33,505 bases of DNA from Planctomycetaceae bacterium (GCA_005798335.1 SYJV01000393.1:1-33505); one strand, 5' to 3'; counted from the first letter of the stretch, positions 9,014-18,139 are shown. Notes: a model not told the origin generated them from the letters alone. Numbers and translations are program-made.

Positions 9014-9102
9014 GGAGAGGTGGCTGAGTGGTCGAAAGCACCGGTTTGCTAAATCGGCGTAGGGTTAACACCCTACCGCAGGTTCGAATCCTGTCCTCTC
9101 CG
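9014..9102 (+). tRNA. tRNA-Ser (anticodon GCU)
   Basis: The acceptor arms GGAGAGG (9014-9020) and CCTCTCC (9095-9101) pair fully, with G9102 as discriminator. The anticodon stem CCGGT/ATCGG encloses the loop TTGCTAA with anticodon GCT at 9048-9050. A long variable arm (GTAGGG ... CCCTAC) and the T-loop GGTTCGAATCC fit a class II serine tRNA that reads AGC and AGU codons. No CCA is encoded. Confidence 0.97.
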
Positions 9103-9208
9103 CTTTCTTTCGTGGTGCCAAGTTTTCGCGCCAACTACTTTCGCGAAGTCCTCAGGTCCATTCGCGTAAATGCACCGGCGGAAACCAGGTCTTGTTCTAA
9201 GTATCGCT

Positions 9209-9313
9209 CGAGAAATAAGTGTCAGGTACGTGTCAGGTACCTTTTGTGCGCAGCACCCGAAGGGCGAGTTTCTCGCAAAAGGTACCTGACACGTACCTGA
9301 CACTTATTTCTCG
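9209..9313. repeat. perfect 38-bp inverted repeat (REP/RAYT-like palindrome)
   Basis: Bases 9209-9246 and 9276-9313 are exact reverse complements around a 29-base loop. Each arm holds the unit GTGTCAGGTAC twice in a row and ends in CTTTTG. The unit resembles GTGTCAGGTACC-type palindromes that are dispersed in planctomycete and some other genomes and often linked to IS200-like (RAYT) transposases; this link is from memory. No transposase is present nearby. It sits about 100 bases past the tRNA gene. Confidence 0.85.
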
Positions 9314-9527
9314 GCTGTTCCTAAGGCACATTTGTTGGACAAACGATAGATGTTGATAGAATTCCTCGCATCTGATCTCATCTAAAACAGTCCCGAAATA
9401 ACTTCTCGAGTTTAGCTTTAGTAGAGATACAGAGATGGCGTTTGCACATTTCGCTAGTGGGCTATCGGCTGGTGATTACCAATTCATAGACCCACTGAAA
9501 CATGTTGGCAAATTTGTTATTCTCTAA

Positions 9528-9550
9528 GGGATACGAAATATTAGTATCCC
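9528..9550. promoter_or_regulatory. 7-bp perfect dyad in the leader of the SNF2 gene
   Basis: GGGATAC (9528-9534) and GTATCCC (9544-9550) form a perfect dyad with a 9-base AT-rich spacer, 35 bases before the GTG start. It could be an operator or a small leader hairpin. No convincing -35/-10 pair was seen around it. Confidence 0.35.
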
Positions 9551-9584
9551 CTGGAAACCTGCTCCGATTGAAAGGAATCATCTT

Positions 9585-12500
9585 GTGCCAACAGGTGCAG
9601 AACTCGTGATCGACCAGAGGCTCGTGAAGAATTATGCGCAAATCGACAAAGCATCGCGGCATTTGCTGCAGCTATGTGCGATCAGCGATCAGTCGCATAA
9701 TCGCGATGAACTGTTGAAGCTCTCAAATCAATCCGGGTGGACCGATGCCTTGGGAAAACCACTCGCGAAGACGGTGGTCAAGCAGTTGATGGATTTGCTC
9801 GTCGCGCGTGAATTGCTGCTGAAGGCTGTGTACAGCAGCGTGAGAATCAATCGGGCTATTCAAGATTCGGTTATTCAAGATTCGGTTCGCGACGATTGGT
9901 TTTCGAGAATCAGTGAAGCTGTTAAGAAAAATTGCGACGGATACTATCGCCACGACGTTTCTGCGAGGGATCTACGGATCGCCTTCTATCGCGGAGACGT
10001 CGCCCATGTTCGCCCCAAGCTGATCGGCAAACAACGCGACCCGTCCGTTAAATTGCTCGATCCCTTCTCGCGTGATATTTTCGATCGACTCGATCCAGTT
10101 TTGCGTCAGCTATATTTGGCCGATCTAGTACCGAGAATAATCGTCAACCCACAAGGGAGTCAAGAATTATTGGCCGCATTCGACGAGCTGTTGGCTGGTG
10201 CGGGGCCGGATCTGGAACCCGATTTCCTGGCCGCCTGGTTAGATTTGGCTGTTGCACGCGGCGACCTCGAGTCGCTGGCTTGCCTTGATCGCTTGACTGA
10301 TCACAAGTTCAACGAAGTTGCCGGCTGTATCGCACTGCTGAGCGGTGATTGGAAAAAAGCCGAGTCGTGTTTAGAGTCTGTGTTACCTGGCAGGAACCGC
10401 AAAAGCCCGCTCTTCACAGTCGGCCACTTGCCCGCTATGTTGTATGAATTGCTGCTATTCAAGCAAGGCACCGCCGAATCGCTGGCTAATGCTCGCGCGA
10501 TCGAGAGCAGTGCCTCGAAGGCGCGCAAGGCCTGTTACGATGCGGCGCTGGCTGTCATCGGTGTTGCGATCGAGTTCAAACAAACGCCTTCATCGCCGGT
10601 ACAGTTCGCCACGAAACTAGCTTCGCATTGTCGATCATCGCTTACCACGGTCTTGGTCGGCTACTTTGCCAACTGGCTGCTGTCGGAAGCTGACACGGTA
10701 TTTCAAGTCGACGGGTTGGTGCAAGCGGGCAAGGATTATCGGGACGCTGAGCTCCACTGGTTGGCATCGGAAGCATCGGGACTGGCCGGGAAATCAAAAC
10801 TTAAAACGGCCGCCAAAGAGCGTGAGAAACACGCCCAGGCAAACGTCAAATTGGGGACTGCAAGCTTAGTAGATTTGATCGAACCGGAACCGGTGTGGAT
10901 GCGGTCGCTCTGCGCGATCGCGCAGTTGGGCGACGCGACCGCTGAAGTTCCAGAAAAACAAACGGCCACCCACGAATCCGATCGGCTGATCTATGAATGG
11001 AATTACAAGTACGGACCGTCGTCCTTGGAAGTGTTCGAACAGAAACGTAAAGGACTCGAGTGGTCCAAAGGCCGCAAGATCGCACTCCAGAGACTGTACT
11101 TACAATACAAAAGCTCCGAGTTCGCTTACTTGACCGAACAGGATCGAGCGCTCTGCCGGGCTTTGGAGTCATCGACCTCGCGCAATTCTTACGGTTATCC
11201 AGAAACCTATTGCGGCTTCGACGGCTTGAAAGCTGCACGAGCATTGATCGGGCATCCACGGATCTTTCCTGTCGGCAACCGCGACCAACCAATCGAAATT
11301 GTCGAACAGCAGCCGAAAATGGTTGTCGTTCAAGAAGATGACGGGCGCATCAGTTTGTCGCTCGACCCCAAACCCAATCGCGAAGATGATAATATTCGCA
11401 TAGTCATCGAGAGTTCGAGCCGCATCGCCATTGTCTTTTTCAATGACCAACACCGCAAGTTGCACAAGATTCTCGGCGGCACTCTGAAAGTCCCCGCCTC
11501 GGCAGCCAGTAGGGTAATTGAGTCAATTCAGCGCGTGGCGTCGCTGGTTTCCGTTCACTCCCAGATCAGTCAAACGGATGCCGGGGTTTCGAAATCGGGT
11601 GGCAGTGCCCACAGGGTGCAGGGCAACCCTCAGCCGCATATCCATCTGTTGCCCTACCAATCGGGTTTGCGAGCTGAATTCTTCGTGCAACCATTCGGTG
11701 CCCAGGGGCCATTCGTCCGACCCGGAGAAGGCGCCGAGAATATTTTTGCAAACGTCAGCGACGCACCCCAGTCGGCAAAACGGGATTTGAATGAGGAGCG
11801 CCGGAGGTGGACGGAAGTCATTGCGGCCTGCCCAGTGCTCGCCGCCAGCGCCGAAAGCGACTGGTCGATCTGTTTTCCGTCCCCCATCGAAGCACTCGAG
11901 GCGCTCGTCGAATTGGAGGATTTGGCTGCCTCGCAAGGCATTGTATTGCATTGGCCGCAAGGTCGCAGTTTGAACTTGGCCGGTCGCGCTTCGGCCAGTC
12001 AATTCCATGTCAACATTCGCAAGGATCACGACTGGTTTGCAGCTACCGGGAACTTGAAAATTGACAAGTCGCTAGCGCTGGACATGTTGCAATTGATCGA
12101 TTTGGTCGAGGCCAGCCCAGGTCGGTTCGTCAAGCTAGACGATGGGCGATTCCTGGCGCTCACCGACCAGCTCAGGCAGCGCATTGATGAGCTGGCCGCA
12201 TATGGCGACCGTCGGAGCAAAGGCAAGCTTCGGTTTTCGCGAGTGCACGCCGCAGTACTCGAAGATTTAGGCGAATCGGCGACGGTCAAATCCGACGTGC
12301 ATTGGAAAGAGTGGATCGCACGGATGCGTACGGCGGCTGAGGTCCGCCCCGAAGTTCCATCGACATTGCAAACCGAATTGCGGGACTATCAACGTGAAGG
12401 ATTTCAGTGGCTTGCGCGCTTGGCCGCTTGGGGCGTAGGCGGCTGTCTAGCTGACGATATGGGCTTGGGCAAAACGATCCAAGCACTCGCGCTGCTACTG

Positions 12501-13742
12501 CATCGAGCTGCGGGTGGCCCGGCGCTGATTGTCGCACCCACGTCTGTCGCTTTCAACTGGATGAGCGAGATACAACGCTTTGCACCGACGCTGAACGCGC
12601 GTTTGTTCAGCGATGGCTCGCGCGACGCCATGCTGCAGGATCTTGGCCCGCGCGATCTGTTGATTTGCAGTTACGGTCTATTGCATACCGAAGCCGAACG
12701 CTTGCAAGCACAGTCCTGGCATACTGTGATTCTCGACGAGGCGCAAGCGATCAAGAACATGGCCACCCAGCGTTCGCAAGCGGCGATGGGATTGCAGTCA
12801 GATTTTCGCTTGATCCTGACCGGAACGCCACTGGAAAACCACTTGGGAGAGTTGTGGAATTTGCTGGAATTTATTAACCCTGGACTCTTGGGCTCGGCGG
12901 AGACATTTCAAACGAAATTCGCTGTTCCGATCGAGCGCGACCATTGTCGCGCAACGCGACATCGGTTGAAGAAGCTGATACAGCCCTTTATTCTCCGGCG
13001 CACTAAATCGCAGGTTCTACAAGAGCTGCCATCTAGAACGGAAGTAATATTGCAAGTCGAACTCAGCGACCAGGAAGCCGCCTTTTATGAAGCCCTACGT
13101 CAGCGAGCTTTGGAAAAACTCGCGAGTGCTAGGGACGTGCGAGGCCAGCACCTGCAAATCCTGGCCGAGATCATGCGATTGCGTCGCGCCTGCTGTCACC
13201 CGCGCTTAGTATTGGAAGATTGTGGCATTTCTGGATCGAAGCTGGCGCTATTCTCCAAGACAATTGATGAACTGGTCGACAACCATCACAAGGTGCTGGT
13301 GTTTAGTCAATTCGTAGACCATTTGTCGATCTTGCGCGAGGAACTCGATCGCAAAGGCGTCAGCTACCAATATCTCGACGGCAGCACTCCCGCAAAGAAA
13401 CGCAAGTCGAGCGTGGAAGCCTTCCAAGCGGGCCAAGGCGACGTGTTCTTGATCAGTTTAAAGGCTGGCGGTCTGGGATTGAATCTAACCGCGGCCGACT
13501 ATGTGATTCACATGGATCCGTGGTGGAACCCAGCCGTCGAGGATCAAGCCTCCGACCGCGCTCATCGCCTCGGGCAACAAAGACCGGTAACGATCTATCG
13601 CTTGCTAACGAAGGGAACTATCGAGGAACGCATCAACGAGCTACATGCCACCAAACGCGACCTCGCTGACAACCTACTTGAAGGCGCCGACATCAGCGCC
13701 AAACTATCCGCGGAGGAATTGCTCAAGTTGATTCGGGAGTAA
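9585..13742 (+). CDS. SNF2/RapA-family DNA-dependent ATPase (helicase superfamily 2)
   Basis: The protein has 1385 residues. The start is a GTG at 9585, preceded by AAAGGAA about ten bases upstream. The C-terminal ~490 residues form the SNF2 motor: Walker A in DDMGLGKT (Lys963), DEAQ box at 1051-1054, the LTGTPLENHLGELW block near 1077, PFILRRTK, and a helicase-C domain with VLVFSQF (~1236), AGGLGLNLT and AHRLGQQRP (~1325). Such proteins use ATP to move on duplex DNA and remodel protein-DNA complexes; RapA recycles RNA polymerase, but this is not a clear RapA orthologue. Residues 1-900 lack a clear domain to me; the first half is helical and Leu/Ala-rich, possibly repeat-like, and the part before the motor resembles the accessory region of bacterial SNF2 proteins. 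It appears to be transcribed alone. A 15-bp in-frame duplication occurs at 9858-9887. Confidence 0.93.
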   Translation: MPTGAELVIDQRLVKNYAQIDKASRHLLQLCAISDQSHNRDELLKLSNQSGWTDALGKPLAKTVVKQLMDLLVARELLLKAVYSSVRINRAIQDSVIQDSVRDDWFSRISEAVKKNCDGYYRHDVSARDLRIAFYRGDVAHVRPKLIGKQRDPSVKLLDPFSRDIFDRLDPVLRQLYLADLVPRIIVNPQGSQELLAAFDELLAGAGPDLEPDFLAAWLDLAVARGDLESLACLDRLTDHKFNEVAGCIALLSGDWKKAESCLESVLPGRNRKSPLFTVGHLPAMLYELLLFKQGTAESLANARAIESSASKARKACYDAALAVIGVAIEFKQTPSSPVQFATKLASHCRSSLTTVLVGYFANWLLSEADTVFQVDGLVQAGKDYRDAELHWLASEASGLAGKSKLKTAAKEREKHAQANVKLGTASLVDLIEPEPVWMRSLCAIAQLGDATAEVPEKQTATHESDRLIYEWNYKYGPSSLEVFEQKRKGLEWSKGRKIALQRLYLQYKSSEFAYLTEQDRALCRALESSTSRNSYGYPETYCGFDGLKAARALIGHPRIFPVGNRDQPIEIVEQQPKMVVVQEDDGRISLSLDPKPNREDDNIRIVIESSSRIAIVFFNDQHRKLHKILGGTLKVPASAASRVIESIQRVASLVSVHSQISQTDAGVSKSGGSAHRVQGNPQPHIHLLPYQSGLRAEFFVQPFGAQGPFVRPGEGAENIFANVSDAPQSAKRDLNEERRRWTEVIAACPVLAASAESDWSICFPSPIEALEALVELEDLAASQGIVLHWPQGRSLNLAGRASASQFHVNIRKDHDWFAATGNLKIDKSLALDMLQLIDLVEASPGRFVKLDDGRFLALTDQLRQRIDELAAYGDRRSKGKLRFSRVHAAVLEDLGESATVKSDVHWKEWIARMRTAAEVRPEVPSTLQTELRDYQREGFQWLARLAAWGVGGCLADDMGLGKTIQALALLLHRAAGGPALIVAPTSVAFNWMSEIQRFAPTLNARLFSDGSRDAMLQDLGPRDLLICSYGLLHTEAERLQAQSWHTVILDEAQAIKNMATQRSQAAMGLQSDFRLILTGTPLENHLGELWNLLEFINPGLLGSAETFQTKFAVPIERDHCRATRHRLKKLIQPFILRRTKSQVLQELPSRTEVILQVELSDQEAAFYEALRQRALEKLASARDVRGQHLQILAEIMRLRRACCHPRLVLEDCGISGSKLALFSKTIDELVDNHHKVLVFSQFVDHLSILREELDRKGVSYQYLDGSTPAKKRKSSVEAFQAGQGDVFLISLKAGGLGLNLTAADYVIHMDPWWNPAVEDQASDRAHRLGQQRPVTIYRLLTKGTIEERINELHATKRDLADNLLEGADISAKLSAEELLKLIRE

Positions 13743-14298
13743 ACGCGATCTCTACTTTGCATGAATTGTTGTGGCATTTTCGGTAACGACAATCTCAGGC
13801 TACCTTGCTTGCAATGTGCGATTTGCAGCTTTGTAGTACTGAGCTAACGGATTATTGGACAGTTGTTCTAGGCCATTGATGACGCATTTGGCGTTCAGTA
13901 CCGCGCCTGGCCAACATATATGTACGCGCTGGTCGGCAAAAAGTGGTCGGACGACAGTGGCAAGGTGACGAGGCGACATGATTGTCCCTTCGAGCATCAG
14001 GCGGTTGAATCCAACTTGGATGACATGATTAGCGCCATGTTAGCGATAACTGCCGAGCCTACCATTACCTTGGGTCAGAAATCGGCAAGTATTCACCAAT
14101 CTAGAAAGCATCAACTACGAGCCTGCGAAACACAAATCTTGCGGGCGAAATATCAGCACTTCGGTTGATTCCAAAAGAGGTCGAATGTGAGGTACTGGTC
14201 CGATCGCGCCATCCCGTTTGGTCGGCAGATTTCGAAGCCTTATTGAGTTCCACGATTATCGAACTTCCGGTTGCCGCATGGACTCCGCATCCCGAAAG
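13743..14298. other. intergenic region without a supported gene
   Basis: No frame here has a recognisable domain or good start signal. Short frames occur on both strands (13800-13997 minus, 13920-14168 plus) and overlap each other, which argues against both. There is no clear terminator after the SNF2 gene. It borders a damaged toxin-antitoxin locus, so decayed sequence is likely. Confidence 0.45.
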
Positions 14299-14326
14299 TT
14301 TCACAATGGCAAAATTGCAGTATAAT
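14299..14326 (+). promoter_or_regulatory. sigma70-type promoter of the antitoxin gene
   Basis: A perfect -10 hexamer TATAAT at 14321-14326 is preceded, with 16 bases of spacing, by TTTCAC (14299-14304) as a weak -35. The predicted transcript would begin about 50 bases before the antitoxin ATG. Confidence 0.5.
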
Positions 14327-14384
14327 CTACGAAAACGTAGGAGAAGTATCGACGGAGAAACCTAGCCCGTGGGAGGTCGGTCGG

Positions 14385-14651
14385 ATGAGCAATGAAACTC
14401 AAATATCTGCAAGCATATCCATCGAGACGCGAGGTTTGTTGGAGCGGTACGTTGCGATACACGGAGTAAAAAAATCTCATCTTATCGAAACGGCTGTTTT
14501 GCATCACTTGCGTGCGCTTGACGCCATTCCAGCCGATTTGGTGATTCCGCCGGTAATTGAGGTATCGGGGAAAACAGGGAAGGCAATTCTGAATCGAATA
14601 AAGAACCCGAAGCCGCCAACGGCCGCGATGCGGGATCTGTTCAATGATTGA
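14385..14651 (+). CDS. DUF1778/TacA-type ribbon-helix-helix antitoxin
   Basis: The protein has 88 residues from the ATG at 14385, which has GGGAGG eight bases upstream; longer in-frame starts lack such a site. The N-terminal ~45 residues (SASISIETRGLLERYVAIHG then a second helix HLIETAVLHHL) fit a ribbon-helix-helix DNA-binding fold, and the C-terminal part is the charged, flexible type that wraps the toxin. It overlaps the next frame by eight bases. In this family the antitoxin represses its own operon and neutralises a GNAT acetyltransferase that blocks translation by acetylating aminoacyl-tRNA. Here the partner is truncated, so the antitoxin may survive as a solitary regulator. Confidence 0.8.
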   Translation: MSNETQISASISIETRGLLERYVAIHGVKKSHLIETAVLHHLRALDAIPADLVIPPVIEVSGKTGKAILNRIKNPKPPTAAMRDLFND

Positions 14652-14835
14652 AATCCGGTTACTTCGCCCCGATGATCGACGCGATGCGTTTCACAGCGGC
14701 GACATCGAGCTGGATCGGTTCTTTCAAAAATTTGCCGCTCAGAACCAATTTCAACTTCACATTGGAACTTCTTATGTTGCGGTGCTCGACAATGAGATTG
14801 TCGGTTTCGTGACGCTGTCGGCAACATCCATCTAG
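14644..14835 (+). pseudogene. truncated GNAT acetyltransferase toxin (TacT-like)
   Basis: The 63-codon frame begins with an ATG inside the end of the antitoxin gene. It encodes the N-terminal part of a GNAT toxin: IRLLRPDDRR, then FHSGDIELDRFFQKFAAQNQ, then SYVAVLDNEIVGFVTLSATSI, where it ends in TAG at 14833. Full toxins of this type have about 150-175 residues. The acetyl-CoA binding loop and catalytic half are missing, and the 100 bases past the stop do not restore them in the same frame. The toxin is therefore almost certainly inactive. Confidence 0.75.
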
Positions 14836-14960
14836 GGCACGGTCGAGTGGTTGATGCGTGCATCGGGTGATTTCCTGGGCAGCTCACATTATGCTCTAAT
14901 GTATTAAGCGATTACTGATTCGGTTTCCCAACCACTGCCAATGCTGAAACCCCTGCCATC

Positions 14961-16349
14961 ATGACGAATTCTCAACGACCACGCCGAAACATCCGTATTC
15001 AAGATCGTCTTTCGCGCCGCAGCTTGCTGAATATCGGCACTTTAGCCGCAATTGGAACAGCGGGTGGCTGGTCTTTGCCAACTCTGCTGAGAGCCGAAAG
15101 CGCAGCAGGGATCAAAAGGAATCCCAAGTCGGTCATCATGATTTATCTGGTCGGCGGCCCGCCGCATCAGGACATGTTCGACTTGAAACCCCATGCGCCG
15201 AGCGAAATCGCAGGCCCTTGGAGACCGATTCCTACCAATGTTCCAGGCATGTCAATTTGCGAAGCATTTCCGCGCCTGGCAGAGATGGGCGACAAGCTGA
15301 CCGTCATTCGTTCGATCGTAGGCAATCAAGCCGATCACGATGCTGTGCAGGTCTTTAATGGACGCGATCCGAAAAAGCTCAAGCCATCGGGCGGTTGGCC
15401 CCAGTTCGGTTCAATGGTATCCAACGTCATGGGATCAAGCTCACCGACCACGCCAGCCTACGTCAGCATGTGTTATCAATGCACACACGGTCCATACAAC
15501 GAACCCGGTCCCGGTTTCTTGGGGCAATCATTTGATTCGTTTCGGCCACTTGGTCCGACCAAGCAGGACATGGTGCTCAACGGGCTATCGCTGGATCGAT
15601 TGGAGGATCGAGTCTCATTGCTGAGAGGCTTTGACCAATTGAAACGCGACATCGACTCGACCATGAACATGTCTGCGATGGACACATTCACGGAACAATC
15701 GATGGGGCTGCTCACTTCGTCGCGGCTGGCTGACGCTCTCGATCTATCGAACGAAGATCCCAATGTTGTCGAGCGTTATGGCATCGGTGATCCAACTATT
15801 TTCATGGACAGTAACGGGGCGCCGCGCGTGCCGCAGAGCCTGTTGGTGGCTCGCCGTCTGATTGAAGCTGGAGTTCGAGTCGTCACGTTGAACTACAGCA
15901 AGTGGGATTGGCACGGCGGCAGGAATACGGAGGGGCGTGTTGATAACTCGATTTTTGTGAGAGAAAAAGAAGATTTCCCCATTTTCGATCAATGCGTCAG
16001 TGCGCTTGTGGAAGATCTCCACCAGCGCGGTCTGTCGGACGATTGTGCGGTAATTATCTGGGGAGAATTTGGGCGGACTCCGAAAATTAGCAAAAATGTC
16101 GGTCGCGATCATTGGCCGCAAGTCAATTGCGCATTGATGGCGGGCGGAAGGATGCGGCACGGCCAAGTCATTGGCACCACGGACCGCATCGCAGGAGAAG
16201 TGGCGACCAGACCAGTCACTTTTGGCGAAGTCTATGCAACACTATTCCATCATTTGGGAATCGACGTCGAACAAACAACTATCAATGACCACAACGGTCG
16301 TCCTCAGTATTTGGTCGAAGACGGCAAAGCGATGCTCGAACTGATATGA
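14961..16349 (+). CDS. DUF1501 family Tat-exported protein
   Basis: The protein has 462 residues. A twin-arginine signal (SRRSLLNIG) lies near residue 20, followed by a hydrophobic stretch. The body has DUF1501 hallmarks: a GGPPHQDMFDLKP block, GRDPKK, IIWGEFGRTPK and RDHWPQVNCALMAGG. DUF1501 proteins belong to the sulfatase/alkaline-phosphatase-like superfamily and are very abundant in planctomycetes, usually beside a DUF1549/DUF1553 cytochrome-like gene. No such partner is next to it here. The function is unknown; a role in polysaccharide breakdown is often suggested. No clear Shine-Dalgarno site precedes the ATG. Confidence 0.92.
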   Translation: MTNSQRPRRNIRIQDRLSRRSLLNIGTLAAIGTAGGWSLPTLLRAESAAGIKRNPKSVIMIYLVGGPPHQDMFDLKPHAPSEIAGPWRPIPTNVPGMSICEAFPRLAEMGDKLTVIRSIVGNQADHDAVQVFNGRDPKKLKPSGGWPQFGSMVSNVMGSSSPTTPAYVSMCYQCTHGPYNEPGPGFLGQSFDSFRPLGPTKQDMVLNGLSLDRLEDRVSLLRGFDQLKRDIDSTMNMSAMDTFTEQSMGLLTSSRLADALDLSNEDPNVVERYGIGDPTIFMDSNGAPRVPQSLLVARRLIEAGVRVVTLNYSKWDWHGGRNTEGRVDNSIFVREKEDFPIFDQCVSALVEDLHQRGLSDDCAVIIWGEFGRTPKISKNVGRDHWPQVNCALMAGGRMRHGQVIGTTDRIAGEVATRPVTFGEVYATLFHHLGIDVEQTTINDHNGRPQYLVEDGKAMLELI

Positions 16350-16359
16350 GTCACGTCAT

Positions 16360-16382
16360 GTTGGGCGCTGTTCTAGCCCAAC
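16360..16382. terminator. candidate bidirectional terminator hairpin
   Basis: GTTGGGC (16360-16366) pairs with GCCCAAC (16376-16382) around a 9-base loop, just after the DUF1501 stop and between two convergent genes. A smaller TTCGT/ACGAA hairpin follows. There is no strong T-run, so termination efficiency is uncertain. Confidence 0.4.
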
Positions 16383-16450
16383 TAGCTTCGTTTGTTGACG
16401 AAATGTGCTAACTGGTGCGTTCCCGCAATGTCCCTTGCGACTTAGCAAGG

Positions 16451-17821
16451 TTAGCGAGCGTTTACTGTCGCCGCCCCTCCGACCCATTTCCCGCCGAGCA
16501 TTACGCGGTGGATGCTGTACATGGCGCGGATGTCAGCGTGAGGTTGACCTTCGATGAGCAACATGTCGGCGAGTTTGCCTGGTTCAACGCTCCCCAACCG
16601 CTCGTGGCAACCGAGGAACTGGGCGTTGTTCCAGGTTGACGCCGTGATGGCTTCCAATGGAGTCAAACCGCTTTCGACGAGCAATTCCATTTCGCGCTGA
16701 TAGGCCCATCCGCGCTGCGAGTAATTCGACGACGTATGCGATCCGGCAACAATTCGCGCGCCGGCTCGATGGCACACGCCGACAAACTCGAGCATCTTCT
16801 GAAAACCGCGAACCTGGGCGAGCGTTACGTTTTTGCCGCCGTCGCGGCGTTCGAAGACGGCCAGTGTTGGCGAAATGAACACGCCGCGCTCAACGATCTT
16901 GCGAACGAGCGGCAGAACCCGCGGTGAACTGAAGTCCAAATCTTTCCAAAGTTGGTAGCGGCCTTCGTTTCGCGCGTCGTTGTCGGCGGCGACCGATCGA
17001 CGGAACGCCTCGGCCTCGATCGGCTCGGCGAGGCACGTGCCGAAGGAAGTGATGTGCTCGACACCGTCCAATCCCACGTCGATCGCGTCGTCGGCATCGA
17101 TCAACTCCAAATGCGCGGTAACTGGAATGCTGCGCCGATGCGCCTGTTCGCAAGTCGCGCGGACCAGATCCAGCGGAAGGCGATAGTACACTTTGACCAC
17201 GGTCGCGCCTTGGTTTACGAACCGATCGACGGTGCGCTTGGCTTCGTCCTCGGAGTGGATTAGGACGCAGTTGTCAGGATAGGCGGGCGGCGGTTGGTCG
17301 AAGTGCGGCCCGGTAGCAAAGCATCGCGGCTGCGGTTCGGAGGCTTTTGGAACGCTTTCATAAATATCCGTCTGCCGCCCAGGATCGCGGTAACTGGTAA
17401 CGCCGTGCGACAGGAACAGCGCCGCCGTCTCGAGCATTCTTAGTCCAGAACCCACGTGCAGGTGCGCGTCCAATAAACCCGGCATCAGCGTCATGCCGCC
17501 TACCTCCACTCGCTCGGCGTTCGTGGGGATTGCTACTGCGCCGCGCGGTCCAGCAGCAGCAATGCGATCACCACGCACCACAACCACTGAATCTTCAATC
17601 GGTTCACCGCCGCGACCGTCCAACAGGGTTGCGCCAAGAATCGCGATCAAGTGATCTTTTTCGGGAGCAGGCTGCGGGTTGATCTCCTTGAGTCCGGAGA
17701 ACCGATCGAATGAAACTCCTTGGCCTTTCAAATTGGGCTCAGTTCCAAAAAGGCGGAGCTCAAACGAATTCACAGCACATTGGAGCCAATAGATTGCGAC
17801 AAACAGTAGAAAGGTCTTCAT
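16451..17821 (-). CDS. exported amidohydrolase-superfamily protein
   Basis: The protein has 456 residues with an N-terminal hydrophobic segment (MKTFLLFVAIYWLQCAV), so it is exported or membrane-anchored. The composite beta domain and TIM-barrel pattern of imidazolonepropionase-like amidohydrolases is clear: DAHLH (His120, His122), Lys210 in VVKVYY, His237 in TAHLE, His256 in VEHITS, and a C-terminal GKLADMLLI block. The fifth position, normally Asp in AGTDS, reads AGSHT (His362). Family members hydrolyse amide bonds in cyclic or peptide-like substrates using one or two zinc ions. The substrate here cannot be told. The Asp to His change may define a subfamily or reduce activity. It is transcribed convergently with DUF1501. 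Confidence 0.88.
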   Translation of the reverse strand: MKTFLLFVAIYWLQCAVNSFELRLFGTEPNLKGQGVSFDRFSGLKEINPQPAPEKDHLIAILGATLLDGRGGEPIEDSVVVVRGDRIAAAGPRGAVAIPTNAERVEVGGMTLMPGLLDAHLHVGSGLRMLETAALFLSHGVTSYRDPGRQTDIYESVPKASEPQPRCFATGPHFDQPPPAYPDNCVLIHSEDEAKRTVDRFVNQGATVVKVYYRLPLDLVRATCEQAHRRSIPVTAHLELIDADDAIDVGLDGVEHITSFGTCLAEPIEAEAFRRSVAADNDARNEGRYQLWKDLDFSSPRVLPLVRKIVERGVFISPTLAVFERRDGGKNVTLAQVRGFQKMLEFVGVCHRAGARIVAGSHTSSNYSQRGWAYQREMELLVESGLTPLEAITASTWNNAQFLGCHERLGSVEPGKLADMLLIEGQPHADIRAMYSIHRVMLGGKWVGGAATVNAR

Positions 17822-18139
17822 GGTCGTTCAATTCTCAGCGATTAGTAGCCAGGTGTCGTTGCATTCCTCGAGCAATATAAACTACAAAATGCCATCGGTT
17901 GGCCCTCACATCACAATTTGCTATGCATCTATTTCGTGTTTGCGAGTTGTGCCAGCGGAGTTCTCAATATCACAGACACGTTACGGCAATCGCTGGGCGC
18001 TCTAGCGTTAGCAGTCGACTCGTGCAATTGCGTACGCTAATTTGTTCGAGTTGGCAAAGCTAACTCGTCGCATTACGAGGCACTGATCAAATGGGTGCCG
18101 AAGATCAAGCAGTCTTTGGAAAGACAGAAGGCTCTGTCC
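17822..18139. other. intergenic region, promoter side of the amidohydrolase
   Basis: No gene is supported. The last ~40 bases before 18140 resemble the bases just before the full-length gene at 19542 (shared GATCAAGC and a similar purine-rich stretch), so the duplication that made the 18140 remnant probably includes some upstream sequence. Confidence 0.4.

Noticed and set aside
9209-9313. CRISPR-like array
   Set aside because: The repeated units form one palindrome with direct doublets, without regular spacers; no cas genes are present.
13800-14168. Two short overlapping frames between the SNF2 and antitoxin genes
   Set aside because: No domain, opposite strands overlapping, and no ribosome-binding site.
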